This document shows, in pieces, positions 47,352 to 57,009 of a stretch of 64,000 nucleotides of DNA. Each line of letters opens with the position of its first letter. Within the stretch, counting starts at the first letter, position 1. The stretch comes from Helicobacter himalayensis (lineage in GTDB: Bacteria > Campylobacterota > Campylobacteria > Campylobacterales > Helicobacteraceae): contig NZ_CP014991.1 of assembly GCF_001602095.1 (NCBI RefSeq), positions 1,240,001-1,304,000 of the forward strand, read 5' to 3'. The notes beneath the pieces were generated by a model, which saw only the letters and a program-made list of their open reading frames with translations, was not told the DNA's origin and ran no database searches. Made by a program: the position numbers and the translations under genes.

Positions 47352-48507
47352 ACACGCTCCTTACCCAGCCTATTTGAGAATCCCCAATAAGCACCTTGTA
47401 AAACACAACATTTTCGCCATCGATATTTACCTTGCGAGAATCCAGCACCTCAACTTGCATATCAGATTCTATGATGCGTACGATTGTAGATTTATTCATC
47501 GGTAAAATACTTACCTGTGCACCCTTTTTTAGCACGCCTTGAAAGCTACTAAGTGTGAGATTATACACGCTCACACCAATCAAAATTGCCATCGCAAAAA
47601 GCGCGAGTTTGCTACGCTTCCAAAGAAAAAGCCCAAAAAATAGCGCAACACCTAAACCCAAAAAGACAAACTTAAACAACGTATAGCTCACCTTCGGCTT
47701 TAAGTCGCTCTGTGTACTAACAGAATCCGCACTCACCACAATCGGAATACTCACACTTTCAAAGCGCGATGCCCGCAGGTTGAAATATTCAAAATTCAGC
47801 TCACGCAAGGACTTTGGCACGACAACATAATAAATCGCGCCCATTTTTTCCTCACCCATACGCAATTCCTCAAAGCCCTGATTTGGTGCATTTGGGAAGC
47901 TCATATCGCGCACATTTGGGCTTTTGACTTGAAATTCAAAAATAACAATATTGTTCGTATCGTCATAAATCTTGCTTTTGTGGCGCAACACCTTGAAATC
48001 CTCGCCAAAAATACCTATATAACGTGGATTTGTTTTGAGATTGAGCGCTTTTAGCGGGATAGCACCGACACTTGCGACCTCTTCATAGCTAGAATCTGCA
48101 CTTAGCGCACGCACACTTAAAGGTGGAATGCTAGAGTATTCATTTTTAATCTTAAAATGATAAGTTACTTGATAGCGATCCTGCCCGATAGCGCGCCACT
48201 GCGCGTTTTTATTGAGAATCTCAATGCGATCTTGGGCTACTTTATCAAAATTCGCCCCTACAAAACTCGCACCTGCATAAAATGTCGCCTCATAACTCAC
48301 ACTTACTTCCTGCCCGATATAGAGGCTTTCTTGCGGGAATTGCAAGACTTTGAGATAAGCGATTTTTGCTCGCACTTGTTCAGAATTTGCTAAATCTTGC
48401 GCTCCTTCTGTTGAAACTTGCTCTGCTAAAGCTTGCGTACCTAGCACACTCCCACAAACAAGAGCACAAAGAAAAAATGTAAAAAAATGTAAAATAAAAT
48501 TTTTCAT
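47335..48507 (-). CDS. Membrane protein with BatD-like N-terminus and C-terminal SH3-like domain
   Basis: 390 residues. A signal peptide (MKNFILHFFTFFLCALVCGSVLG) is followed by an extracytoplasmic beta-rich region (about 30-260) with LYIGQEVSVSYEATFYAG, reminiscent of BatD/oxygen-tolerance proteins. Two membrane helices follow (FVFLGLGVALFFGLFLW, ALFAMAILIGVSVYNLTL), then a C-terminal bacterial SH3-like segment (KKGAQVSILPMNKSTIVRI...IGWVRSVYVV). Conserved layout in Campylobacterota as far as I recall; function unknown. It overlaps purQ by 3 bp and plsC by 17 bp, so it belongs to the pur-plsC operon. Confidence 0.75.
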   Translation of the reverse strand: MKNFILHFFTFFLCALVCGSVLGTQALAEQVSTEGAQDLANSEQVRAKIAYLKVLQFPQESLYIGQEVSVSYEATFYAGASFVGANFDKVAQDRIEILNKNAQWRAIGQDRYQVTYHFKIKNEYSSIPPLSVRALSADSSYEEVASVGAIPLKALNLKTNPRYIGIFGEDFKVLRHKSKIYDDTNNIVIFEFQVKSPNVRDMSFPNAPNQGFEELRMGEEKMGAIYYVVVPKSLRELNFEYFNLRASRFESVSIPIVVSADSVSTQSDLKPKVSYTLFKFVFLGLGVALFFGLFLWKRSKLALFAMAILIGVSVYNLTLSSFQGVLKKGAQVSILPMNKSTIVRIIESDMQVEVLDSRKVNIDGENVVFYKVLIGDSQIGWVRSVYVVKN

Positions 48508-49184
48508 TATGCCTTTATCCCTGCTTTTTGCGCGACTTCATAGACTGAAGCGAGCATTTGCGCGCCATCAGTCCCACCAAGCAAAGATTCTATCGCGCGT
48601 TCAGGGTGTGGCATAAGCCCAAAAACATTCTTTTCTTTGTTGCAAATGCCGGCTATATAGCTAATTGAGCCATTAGGATTTTCCACATAACGCAAGAGAA
48701 TCTGCTCGTTTTGCTCTAATTCTTTTAATAATGTTTCATCAGCAAAATAGCTTCCGTCAGCGTGCGCGATAGGAAGGCTAATAAGCGTGCCTTGCGTGTA
48801 ATCTTGCAAAAAAGCGTTATTGGTATTCACCACACGCAAAGCTTGATTTTGACTAATGAAATGCAAATTATCATTGCGCTTTAAAGCACCCGGCAAAAGT
48901 CCAGATTCGCATAGAATCTGAAAGCCATTGCAAATACCAAGCACAAAACCGCCATTTTTTGCAAATGCACTCACCGCGCGCATAATAGGCGAAAAGCGCG
49001 CAATCGCCCCGCTACGCAAATAATCCCCATAGCTAAAACCGCCCGGTATAATCACAAGCGCGCAAGAAGGTGGCAGAGCCTCCTCTTTGTGCCAAATAAT
49101 CTTGCTTTCAATCCCTAGCGTATCATACGCATATTGCATATCCTTTTCGCAGTTTGTGCCCGGAAATTGTAAAATCGCTACCAC
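48507..49184 (-). CDS. purQ: Phosphoribosylformylglycinamidine synthase subunit PurQ
   Basis: Glutaminase subunit of FGAM synthase in purine synthesis. The 225 residues start VAILQFPGTNCEKDMQYA and contain IIPGGFSYGDYLRSGAIA, the nucleophile elbow VLGICNGFQILCE, and the C-terminal GLMPHPERA with the catalytic His-Pro-Glu. The start is GTG, preceded by AAGGA; the ATG two bases upstream is out of frame. Works with PurS encoded just upstream and with a PurL not in this window. Confidence 0.96.
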   Translation of the reverse strand: MVAILQFPGTNCEKDMQYAYDTLGIESKIIWHKEEALPPSCALVIIPGGFSYGDYLRSGAIARFSPIMRAVSAFAKNGGFVLGICNGFQILCESGLLPGALKRNDNLHFISQNQALRVVNTNNAFLQDYTQGTLISLPIAHADGSYFADETLLKELEQNEQILLRYVENPNGSISYIAGICNKEKNVFGLMPHPERAIESLLGGTDGAQMLASVYEVAQKAGIKA

Positions 49185-49193
49185 ATTTTTTCC

Positions 49194-49433
49194 TTACACA
49201 CGCTCAATTTGATACTCTTCAATCACCAAATTTGCAAGCAACTCTTCACACATCTCTTTGGCGATTTTTAGCGCCTGTGCTTCATCAACGACATCTAAAT
49301 CTAAGAGAATCTCACGCGCTAAACGCACACCTTTAAGAGATTCAAAACCATGCGTGTTTAATGCGTGGTGGATTGCCTTTGCTTGCGGGTCAAGCACGCC
49401 ATTTTTCAAACTCACAACAGCTTTTATTTGCAT
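49194..49433 (-). CDS. purS: Phosphoribosylformylglycinamidine synthase subunit PurS
   Basis: A 79-residue protein bridging PurQ and PurL. The sequence IKAVVSLKNGVLDPQAKAIHHALNTHGFESLKGVRLAREI is the standard PurS fold signature (V.LK.gvlDpqG.ai..al..LGf..v...R.GK). Lies between purC and purQ in the usual order. Confidence 0.95.
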   Translation of the reverse strand: MQIKAVVSLKNGVLDPQAKAIHHALNTHGFESLKGVRLAREILLDLDVVDEAQALKIAKEMCEELLANLVIEEYQIERV

Positions 49434-49457
49434 TATTTTCCTTTATAGCAAGTTTAA

Positions 49458-50171
49458 TTATTTAGACAAAATGCGCTTAAGCACTTCCTCATAGGCAACT
49501 TTCACACTTCCTAGATTCTGTCTAAATCTATCTTTATCAAGCTTTTGATTTGTCTGCTTATCCCAGAATCTACAACTATCAGGGCTTATCTCATCAGCCA
49601 AAATAATATTTCCCTCTTTGTCTCTGCCAAATTCTAGTTTAAAATCAATCAACCTCAAATCGCGCTCTAAAAAGAATTGCTTCAAAATCTCATTAATCTT
49701 GCGCGCTTGGGATTTCAAAAACTCCAATTCTTTAGAATCTTGGGTAATATTTAAAATCTTGCAATGCTCATCGTTAATAATTGGGTCACCTAGCGCGTCA
49801 TCTTTGTAGTAGAACTCTACCAGTGCGAAAGGCAGCTCCCTGCCCTCTTCAATACCTAGCCTCTTGGTAAGTGAGCCGGTGGCGACATTACGCGTAACCA
49901 CTTCAATTGGAATTATTGAAACCCTTTTGCAAAGCATATGTGTTTCATCGATTTTTTTTATAAAATGCGTTTTAATACCTTCTTTTTCCAAAAGCTCAAA
50001 AAGCGCAGTGCTAATATGGCAATTTAGCGCGCCTTTGCCCTCCTCACTGCCTTTTTTCTCGGCATTAAACGCAGTCAAATCATCTTTGAATTCAGCAATC
50101 ACTTCATTTGTATTTTCACTTGCGAAAAGCCTCTTGCCCTTGCCCTCATAAATAATCGCGCCCTTTTGCAT
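49458..50171 (-). CDS. purC: SAICAR synthase
   Basis: Adds aspartate to CAIR in purine synthesis. The 237 residues contain [67 protein letters not shown] and [13 protein letters not shown], the four diagnostic blocks. First gene of purC-purS-purQ; ctpA lies 36 bp upstream. Confidence 0.97.
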   Translation of the reverse strand: MQKGAIIYEGKGKRLFASENTNEVIAEFKDDLTAFNAEKKGSEEGKGALNCHISTALFELLEKEGIKTHFIKKIDETHMLCKRVSIIPIEVVTRNVATGSLTKRLGIEEGRELPFALVEFYYKDDALGDPIINDEHCKILNITQDSKELEFLKSQARKINEILKQFFLERDLRLIDFKLEFGRDKEGNIILADEISPDSCRFWDKQTNQKLDKDRFRQNLGSVKVAYEEVLKRILSK

Positions 50172-50207
50172 CGTCCCTCCTTGTAAAAACTCTTTAAGAT
50201 TTAAAAT

Positions 50208-51542
50208 TTATTTGCTCGGCTTAAAGATATTCCACGCTTTAAGAATATCAATCGCGCTTTTAAGCTGGATATCCTTATACACATCTTCGCTATTTATGAT
50301 TTTTGCTTTAGAATCTTTTTGCGTTTCTTTAGAAGAACCCTTGCCCTCTTTAGTGTCTTGGATTTTTTCAAGCTCACCTTGCAAATGGCGCTTCAAATCC
50401 GCTTCCTTGATAGAAAAGCTATTGCTAGATTCTGGAACAGCTCCGGGATATACAAGCACATCTGGTTGCACACCCACAGCTTGGATTGTGCGCCCGCTTG
50501 GAAGATAATATTTTGCGATGGTAAGCTTAATAGCTTCATCATTATCAAGGCGAATTACCACCTGCACGCTTCCTTTGCCAAATGTAGGCTCACCAACCAA
50601 AATCGCGCGCTTGTGATCCTGCAAAGCACCCGCGACAATCTCACTCGCACTCGCACTTCCACCATTGACTAACACCACAAGTGGTAATTCCGCATACGGC
50701 GCGATTCCGCTTGCTTTAAACTCGATATTTTCATTTTTATTGCGTCCTTTTTGGGAAACAATCACACCGCTTTTGATAAAAAGTTTTGAAAGATCTACCG
50801 CCTGATCAAGCAATCCGCCCGGATTTGAGCGCAAATCAAGCACAACGCCATCAACCTTGCCTAATGCCCTAAGACCATTCTTCACTTCAAGCGTTACATT
50901 TTTATCAAAGGAAGTCACACGCACATAGGCATAATTGCTTCCCTCAATCTTTTTTACCTTCACAGATTCCACGCGGATAATATCACGCACGAGATTAAAG
51001 ATTAGTGGTTTATTTTCACCTGAACGCACGATGGTAAGCTCTAGCTTTGTTTTAGGCTTGCCACGCATAAGATTTACCGCGCTATCTATTGGCATACCTA
51101 GCGTGCTTTCATCATTTATCTTTAAAATCACATCGCCACTTTTAATGCCCGCCTTGTATGCCGGCGTATTGTCAATGGGCGCAACAACGGTGAGCGCGCC
51201 ATCTTTCATATCAAGCGAAAGTCCAATGCCGCCAAACTCACCCTCTGTCTGACTTTTAAGATCATCAAATTTCTTTTTATCCAAATACGCCGAATGTGCG
51301 TCAAGATTACTCAAAAGCCCATCAATTGCTTTATCCACAATCGCATCAATTTTAAGCTCATCGACATAGCCTTCCTCTATCGCGCTAATGACTTTGCGTA
51401 GTTTTTTATACGCATCAAGCCTATTTTGCTCTTTATCATCTGCTGCATTTGCATTGAATACTAGCCCAAGACACGCGATTACAAGAAAAATTCCTGCTAA
51501 TTTTTTTACATCTCTATACCTTATGTTTTTTTGCCAAAACAT
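50208..51542 (-). CDS. ctpA: C-terminal processing peptidase (S41, CtpA/Prc)
   Basis: Periplasmic serine protease of 444 residues. N-terminal signal segment (LAGIFLVIACLGLVFNANAAD), PDZ domain (about 85-170: GEFGGIGLSLDMKDGALTVVAPIDNTPAYKAGIKSGD), then the S41 core LDLRSNPGGLLDQAVDL, VNGGSASASEIVAGALQDHKRA (catalytic Ser) and GEPTFGKGSVQ (Lys). A Lys/Ser-rich C-terminal tail follows residue 400. Processes C-termini of periplasmic and cell-wall proteins in other bacteria. Confidence 0.95.
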   Translation of the reverse strand: MFWQKNIRYRDVKKLAGIFLVIACLGLVFNANAADDKEQNRLDAYKKLRKVISAIEEGYVDELKIDAIVDKAIDGLLSNLDAHSAYLDKKKFDDLKSQTEGEFGGIGLSLDMKDGALTVVAPIDNTPAYKAGIKSGDVILKINDESTLGMPIDSAVNLMRGKPKTKLELTIVRSGENKPLIFNLVRDIIRVESVKVKKIEGSNYAYVRVTSFDKNVTLEVKNGLRALGKVDGVVLDLRSNPGGLLDQAVDLSKLFIKSGVIVSQKGRNKNENIEFKASGIAPYAELPLVVLVNGGSASASEIVAGALQDHKRAILVGEPTFGKGSVQVVIRLDNDEAIKLTIAKYYLPSGRTIQAVGVQPDVLVYPGAVPESSNSFSIKEADLKRHLQGELEKIQDTKEGKGSSKETQKDSKAKIINSEDVYKDIQLKSAIDILKAWNIFKPSK

Positions 51543-51683
51543 CTTTGTTAAACCCCTTCTTTTTTCTTTAAGAACCCTTTTGGGTGTTAAAATTTATACA
51601 TATGGATACCAATGTTCGCCTTAAATGTTGGGATTCTACCAAAAAAACGCTACTTTTTAGCAAAAACACAAAGGGAAATTTGC

Positions 51684-51689
51684 TATAAT
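51684..51689 (+). promoter_or_regulatory. -10 box for cdsA-dxr
   Basis: TATAAT 46 bp before the cdsA start. The 192-bp gap to ctpA holds no other clear feature. Confidence 0.55.
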
Positions 51690-51734
51690 ACGCGCTTACT
51701 TTAATCAAAATAACTCCAAACCAAAAGGATTTTC

Positions 51735-52526
51735 TTGCAAATATTTTTACAAAAACTTAAAGCACTTTTTTTTAGCTCCCCAAACAAACAGCGCTACATC
51801 ACCGCGCTTTTACTCATCGCAATTTTAGCGCTTGTATTGTTTTTGAATTACAAAGCACTAACTTGGGCGATTTTGGGCGCACTTTTTATACTTGGAGTGA
51901 AAGAATCTTTTGGTCTTTTTAAGATTGAAGGCGTATGGCATTGTTATGCTTTTTGCGCGCTTGCTTGGGTGGGTGCATATTTTAGCGCTAAGCCCCTTTA
52001 TTGTGGATTTTTTGTCCTCTTGCTCTATGCTTCCTATCTTGCTTATACCAGAAAGATTAGCCCAAAAATGCTTTTACCTTTTATCTATCCAACTTTGCCG
52101 TTTTTGTGTATTTGGGAAGTGTATATAAACCTCGATAGATTGGGACTTATAAGTCTCATTATGATAGTCGCGCTCACAGATACAGGCGCATATTTTGGCG
52201 GAAAAGCATTTGGTAGGACGCCATTTTGCCCCACTTCGCCTAAGAAAACCATTGAAGGTGTGATTGTAGGCGTGCTTTGTGGCGTGATTGCAGGAAGTGT
52301 GTTTTTTGTAGGATTCTTTCCTAATTTTGCCTTAGCACTTGTTGGCGCATTTGTAGTCTCTGTGCTGGCTGTATTTGGCGATTTGTTTGAAAGCTACTTA
52401 AAGCGCACAGCTCAAATAAAAGATAGCGGTGGAATTTTACCCGGACACGGGGGCATTTTAGACAGGGTTGACGCGATTTTATTTAGCGCCATTGGCATGC
52501 AATTTGTGCTTTCATTTTTTACATAA
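51735..52526 (+). CDS. cdsA: Phosphatidate cytidylyltransferase
   Basis: Makes CDP-diacylglycerol. The 263 residues have about seven helices and the C-terminal signature SYLKRTAQIKDSGGILPGHGGILDRVDAI (family S..KR..giKD.g...PGHGG.lDR.Ds). ALTDTGAYFGGKAFGRTPFCPTSPKKTIEG is also typical. Start is TTG after AAAAGGA. dxr follows 12 bp on, a pairing common in bacteria. Confidence 0.96.
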   Translation: MQIFLQKLKALFFSSPNKQRYITALLLIAILALVLFLNYKALTWAILGALFILGVKESFGLFKIEGVWHCYAFCALAWVGAYFSAKPLYCGFFVLLLYASYLAYTRKISPKMLLPFIYPTLPFLCIWEVYINLDRLGLISLIMIVALTDTGAYFGGKAFGRTPFCPTSPKKTIEGVIVGVLCGVIAGSVFFVGFFPNFALALVGAFVVSVLAVFGDLFESYLKRTAQIKDSGGILPGHGGILDRVDAILFSAIGMQFVLSFFT

Positions 52527-52538
52527 TTTTAAAATTTT

Positions 52539-53768
52539 ATGATTCTCCTAGGCAGCACAGGCTCAATTGGTGTCAATACCATAAAAGTCACAAAAGCTTT
52601 CAATATCCCCATAGAATCCTTAAGCGCTGGGCGCAATATCACTTTGCTAAATACCCAAATGCGCGAAGTGTTGCCGCAAAAAATTGCTATTGCAGATTCT
52701 AAAGATATTCCAAAACTTGATAACGCGTTTATCAAAAAGCATAATATTAGCGTGTATTGCGGAGAATCTGGGCTTTTAGAAATGATTACAGATTCACAAA
52801 GTGCGCTTGTTGTAAATGCGCTCGTTGGCTTTGCTGGGCTTGCCCCGAGCCTGCAAGCAAAGCAATGTGGCAAAAAACTAGCACTTGCAAATAAAGAAAG
52901 CTTGGTTGTGGCGGGCTGGCTTTTAAAAAACCACAAAATCACGCCTATTGATAGTGAGCATTTTGGGCTATGGTATTTGGCGCAAAATACGCAATTTTCA
53001 CACGCACAAGATTCTGTAAATTTTCAGAATCTACAAGATTCTAAACATTCCCAAAACACGCAAGATTCTAAAAAAAATCAGAATTCACAAGATTCCCACG
53101 CGCAAAATAGCATAAAACAGCTTTTGCTTACTGCCAGTGGGGGCGCACTACGCGATATGCCATTAGAAAAGCTTGCAAATGCCACGCCACAAGAAGCGCT
53201 CAAGCACCCAAATTGGTCAATGGGGCAGAAAATCACCATCGATAGTGCGACAATGATAAACAAACTTTTTGAGGTGCTAGAGGCGCGTTGGCTCTTTGGT
53301 ATCGAGTGCATTAACGCGTTAATTGAAAAAAACTCGCTAATCCACGCGCTCATAGAGTTTGTCGATGGCTCGCTGTGCGCGCATATTTGTCAGTCCGATA
53401 TGCGCTTACCTATCGCCTATGCGCTAAATCCAACCCTTGCATGCACGCAAAATATCATCACGCCTCTTGATTTGAGTGCGCTTACTAACCTTTGCCTTGC
53501 GCCCATTGACACAAAGCGCTATCCATTATGGAATCTCAAATCCACACTCTTAAATGCGCCAAAACTAGGTGTGGCACTCAACGCAAGTAATGAAATCGCT
53601 GTGGGCGCGTTTTTAAGCGGGCGGATTAAATTTGGCGCGATTGAAAAGATTATTTTGCGCGCACTTGAAAAGTTTGAATCAAGCAAAAACTGCACGCTTG
53701 CAAGTTTGGACGAAATCAAAGAGCTAGATTCTGCTGTGCGCAAATACAGCCTTGCATATTGTGACTAA
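52539..53768 (+). CDS. dxr: 1-deoxy-D-xylulose 5-phosphate reductoisomerase
   Basis: Second step of the MEP isoprenoid pathway. NADPH motif [14 protein letters not shown] at the start, then [65 protein letters not shown] and a C-terminal [14 protein letters not shown]. 409 residues, longer than some homologues because of a Gln/Asp/Ser-rich insert of about 35 residues (about 155-190, DNA 52985-53107) between the SEH and SGG motifs. This insert is built on repeated QDS codons from AGATTCT. No clear ribosome site. Confidence 0.96.
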   Translation: MILLGSTGSIGVNTIKVTKAFNIPIESLSAGRNITLLNTQMREVLPQKIAIADSKDIPKLDNAFIKKHNISVYCGESGLLEMITDSQSALVVNALVGFAGLAPSLQAKQCGKKLALANKESLVVAGWLLKNHKITPIDSEHFGLWYLAQNTQFSHAQDSVNFQNLQDSKHSQNTQDSKKNQNSQDSHAQNSIKQLLLTASGGALRDMPLEKLANATPQEALKHPNWSMGQKITIDSATMINKLFEVLEARWLFGIECINALIEKNSLIHALIEFVDGSLCAHICQSDMRLPIAYALNPTLACTQNIITPLDLSALTNLCLAPIDTKRYPLWNLKSTLLNAPKLGVALNASNEIAVGAFLSGRIKFGAIEKIILRALEKFESSKNCTLASLDEIKELDSAVRKYSLAYCD

Positions 53769-53790
53769 AAATAGAATCTTAAGCACAAGC

Positions 53791-56484
53791 CTAAACTTGC
53801 AACGCCTTTAACTCGTTTTGCACTTTTTGTTGCAATTCCTGCGCGTTTTTTAGTCCAGCTTTTGTCTGCTCTAAAACCTGCATTGGAGCATTTTTTACAA
53901 AGTTTGGATTTTCTAGCTGGGTTGCAAGCTTCGTAATTTCCTTTTGCAATCTAGAATCTTGAGCGTTCAGACGCATAATAATCGCGCTCAAATCGATGCC
54001 CTCCAGCTTCACAAAGCTTTGTGCATACTCGCTCACATCGCCAATACAACCCTGTGGTTTAGAATCCACAAGGCTAATTTTTTCAACCTTTGCAAGCTTG
54101 CATACAAAGCGTTCCAAAAGTGCAGAATCCACCTCCACATCAAGCTTGAAAAATACCTGCGAGATTGTGGCATTCCCAAGCTCTAAGGTCGCTTTCAAAC
54201 GGCGCAAAGACACAATGCAATCTTTAATGCGCGCAAAATGTGCCTCCAAAAGAGAATCTGCACGCGCCTGCTCCTCGCTCCTCTGCCCTACCTGCGGAAA
54301 TGGCTCAATCATAATCGAGGTAGAATCTGCAAGCTTCGTGCCTCTTAGCATTTGCCACAAATCCTCGCTCAAAAATGGCATAAATGGATGCAAGAGTTTC
54401 AAAGCCTGCATAAAAATCGCGCCAAGCTCAAAAATCGCCTCTTTTTGCGCCTTTGCAAGCTCAATACCCCAATCACAAAATTCATTCCACAAAAAGTGCT
54501 CGATAATACTTGTGGCTTCATTAAAACGATAGGTTTCAAGAGAGGCGCGCAATTGTGTGATTGTGGTATTTAAGCGCGCGCGCAAATAGCACCCAAGCGG
54601 TGTGTTAAAATCTTGCAACTCTGAAAAAGTAGGATTTTCTGGGCGCAACTGCTTTGCATACAACATCAAAAATTGCGCGGCGTTATAGATTTTATTTGCG
54701 AAATTTTTTGACAAATCAAGTTGCGTGTAAGAAAGCTTAATATCGCGTCCCTGCGCGCAAAGGCTTGCAAGACAATAGCGCAAACAATCCGCGCCATAAC
54801 TTTTGATGATTTCAAGCGGGTCGATGATATTGCCACGCGACTTACTCATTTTATTGCCAAACTCATCGCGCACAAGCGCGTGCAAATAAATATCCTTAAA
54901 AGGCAGCTTGCCAAGCAAAGATTCCCCACTAAGGAGCATTCTAGCCACCCAAAAAAAGAGAATATCAAAGCCGGTGATAAGCAAAGAATTTGGATAAAAG
55001 CGTTCTAAATCATCACTTTCATATAGAGAATCTTGCGTATCACCTGCAAACTCTCCATTCCCCCAACCAAGCGTGCTAAACGCCCAAAGCGCGGAACTAA
55101 ACCAAGTATCAAGTACATCAGAATCTTGTGTTTGAGCGCGGGCACTACATTTAGGACAAGTGGGATTATCAACTTCGCTTGCGATTTTTTCCCCACACTC
55201 ACAATACCACACCGGGATTCTATGTCCCCACCAAAGTTGGCGCGAGATACACCAATCGCGCAATTCATTCATCCACGCATTATAATTATTCAGCCAAGCA
55301 GGTGGGAAAAACTGCGCTTCCTTAGCATTCACGCGCTTGATAGCATTTGCGGCAACTTCCTTTTTGACAAACCACTGCTTTGAAATATAAGGCTCAATCA
55401 CGCTCCCGCAACGATAACATTTACCAACTTTGTTTGTGTAAGATTCTATTTTTTCTACAAAGTTAAGCGCCTGAAGTTTTGCAATAATTTTTTCCCTCGC
55501 ACTCAAGCGTTCCAAGCCTTCAAACTCCCCTGCAAGCGCGTTTAGAATCCCTTTTTCATCAAACACCACAAATGAAGGAATATTATGCATTTTTCCCACT
55601 TGATAGTCGTTCATATCGTGCGCGGGCGTTACCTTCACGCAACCTGTCCCAAACGTCATATCCACACAAGAATCTGCAATGATAGGGATTTCTTTTTCAC
55701 TCAAAGGCAGGCGCACAGACTTCCCTACCAAATGCTTATAACGCAAATCCTGCGGATTCACCATCACTGCACTATCGCCAAAAAATGTTTCCGGACGCGT
55801 GGTGGCTACAACCACATATTCGCTAGGATTCTCAACCAAAAAATAGCGCAGGTAATACAAACTGCTTTCATTCTCCTCATACTCGACTTCTATATCGCTC
55901 AACGCACCATCATGCACGCACCAATTTATCATATAAGAATCTTGCACGATAAGCCCTTGATTGTACCAATGCACAAACGCTTTTTTCACGGCATTTTGCA
56001 AGCCTTTATCCATTGTAAAGCGCAATCTACTCCACGCAGGTGAAATGCCAAGCTTACGCATTTGTTCTAAGATTTTCCCACCAGATTCTTCTTTCCACTC
56101 CCACACTTTTTGCAAAAACGCCTCTCTGCCCAAATCCTGCTTATTCACACCCTTTGCAAGAAGTTGTTTTTCTACAATGTTTTGCGTAGCAATCCCAGCG
56201 TGGTCCATTCCGGGCTGATAAAGCGTAGCATAGCCGTCCATACGCTTATAGCGCACGATAATATCTTGCAGGCTCAAGGTTAGCGCGTGCCCGATATGTA
56301 GCACGCCGGTGACATTTGGTGGAGGCATCATAATGCAAAAATTTTTCTTCTTGCTTCTATCTACTTCAAAATACCCGCGCTCTTGCCAAATCTCATAAAT
56401 CTGGGATTCTATGCTCGCTGGATTGTAGCCCTTTTGAGTATTGGGATTTGTATTTTTAGTCTGTGTTGGAAGATTCTCTTGCAT
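53791..56484 (-). CDS. valS: Valyl-tRNA synthetase
   Basis: Class I synthetase of 897 residues. FCIMMPPPNVTGVLHIGHALTLS carries the HIGH motif near residue 55. The editing domain has TTRPETFFGDSAVMVNP and CVKVTPAHDMNDYQVG. DEFGNKMSKSRGN holds the KMSKS signature near residue 555. A C-terminal coiled coil (about 840-895) completes the ValRS pattern. Minus-strand TATAAT at 56526-56531 is a likely promoter. Confidence 0.97.
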   Translation of the reverse strand: MQENLPTQTKNTNPNTQKGYNPASIESQIYEIWQERGYFEVDRSKKKNFCIMMPPPNVTGVLHIGHALTLSLQDIIVRYKRMDGYATLYQPGMDHAGIATQNIVEKQLLAKGVNKQDLGREAFLQKVWEWKEESGGKILEQMRKLGISPAWSRLRFTMDKGLQNAVKKAFVHWYNQGLIVQDSYMINWCVHDGALSDIEVEYEENESSLYYLRYFLVENPSEYVVVATTRPETFFGDSAVMVNPQDLRYKHLVGKSVRLPLSEKEIPIIADSCVDMTFGTGCVKVTPAHDMNDYQVGKMHNIPSFVVFDEKGILNALAGEFEGLERLSAREKIIAKLQALNFVEKIESYTNKVGKCYRCGSVIEPYISKQWFVKKEVAANAIKRVNAKEAQFFPPAWLNNYNAWMNELRDWCISRQLWWGHRIPVWYCECGEKIASEVDNPTCPKCSARAQTQDSDVLDTWFSSALWAFSTLGWGNGEFAGDTQDSLYESDDLERFYPNSLLITGFDILFFWVARMLLSGESLLGKLPFKDIYLHALVRDEFGNKMSKSRGNIIDPLEIIKSYGADCLRYCLASLCAQGRDIKLSYTQLDLSKNFANKIYNAAQFLMLYAKQLRPENPTFSELQDFNTPLGCYLRARLNTTITQLRASLETYRFNEATSIIEHFLWNEFCDWGIELAKAQKEAIFELGAIFMQALKLLHPFMPFLSEDLWQMLRGTKLADSTSIMIEPFPQVGQRSEEQARADSLLEAHFARIKDCIVSLRRLKATLELGNATISQVFFKLDVEVDSALLERFVCKLAKVEKISLVDSKPQGCIGDVSEYAQSFVKLEGIDLSAIIMRLNAQDSRLQKEITKLATQLENPNFVKNAPMQVLEQTKAGLKNAQELQQKVQNELKALQV

Positions 56485-56513
56485 AAAAGTGCCTTAAAGT
56501 CTTAATCTTGTGT

Positions 56514-56531
56514 TATAATCACGCCATTATA
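56514..56531. promoter_or_regulatory. Divergent -10 boxes for valS and fliW
   Basis: Plus TATAAT at 56514-56519 (fliW) and minus TATAAT at 56526-56531 (valS) inside a 69-bp gap. Confidence 0.55.
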
Positions 56532-56553
56532 GCCAAAAAATAAAGGAGAATTT

Positions 56554-56964
56554 ATGCAATATGAAGTCAAATCGCCGATTCTAGGTTTTGAAAATGTCGT
56601 GCAAGTGGAGTTTGAAAAAATTGATGATGTATTTTGCAGAATTAGTGCGCTTGATGGCTCAATGGGACTTATTTTGATTAATCCTTACGCACTTTTAAAG
56701 GAATATAATTTCAGCATTCCTACCGCCACAGAGCTTATGCTGGATTTGAAACAAAGCGATAAAATCGAGGTGTATTGCGTGCTTGTGGTGCAAAGCCCGA
56801 TTGAAGATTCTCAAGTGAGCTTCCTTTCACCAATTGTGTTTAATCCGAGTAAAAAATATATCGCACAAGTAGTGTTAAATCTCAAAGATTATCCGAGTTT
56901 TGGCATTACAAAGCCTATCAAAGAATTTTTACCAAAAGAATTACTAGAATCCCTGCGTCCATAA
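56554..56964 (+). CDS. fliW: Flagellar assembly factor FliW
   Basis: Binds CsrA and flagellin to couple flagellin synthesis to assembly. The 136 residues show YEVKSPILGFENVVQVEFEKIDD, the central FRLLDP-equivalent strand (ISALDGSMGLILINPYAL) and the terminal VVQSPIEDSQVSFLSPIVFNPSKKYIAQVVL, all typical of FliW. AAAGGAG lies before the ATG. Next to valS as in H. pylori (HP1153-HP1154). Confidence 0.95.
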   Translation: MQYEVKSPILGFENVVQVEFEKIDDVFCRISALDGSMGLILINPYALLKEYNFSIPTATELMLDLKQSDKIEVYCVLVVQSPIEDSQVSFLSPIVFNPSKKYIAQVVLNLKDYPSFGITKPIKEFLPKELLESLRP

Positions 56965-57009
56965 AAGCTTCAACAAAGCCCAATACTTTAGGAATCTACA
57001 CTCTAGCTA

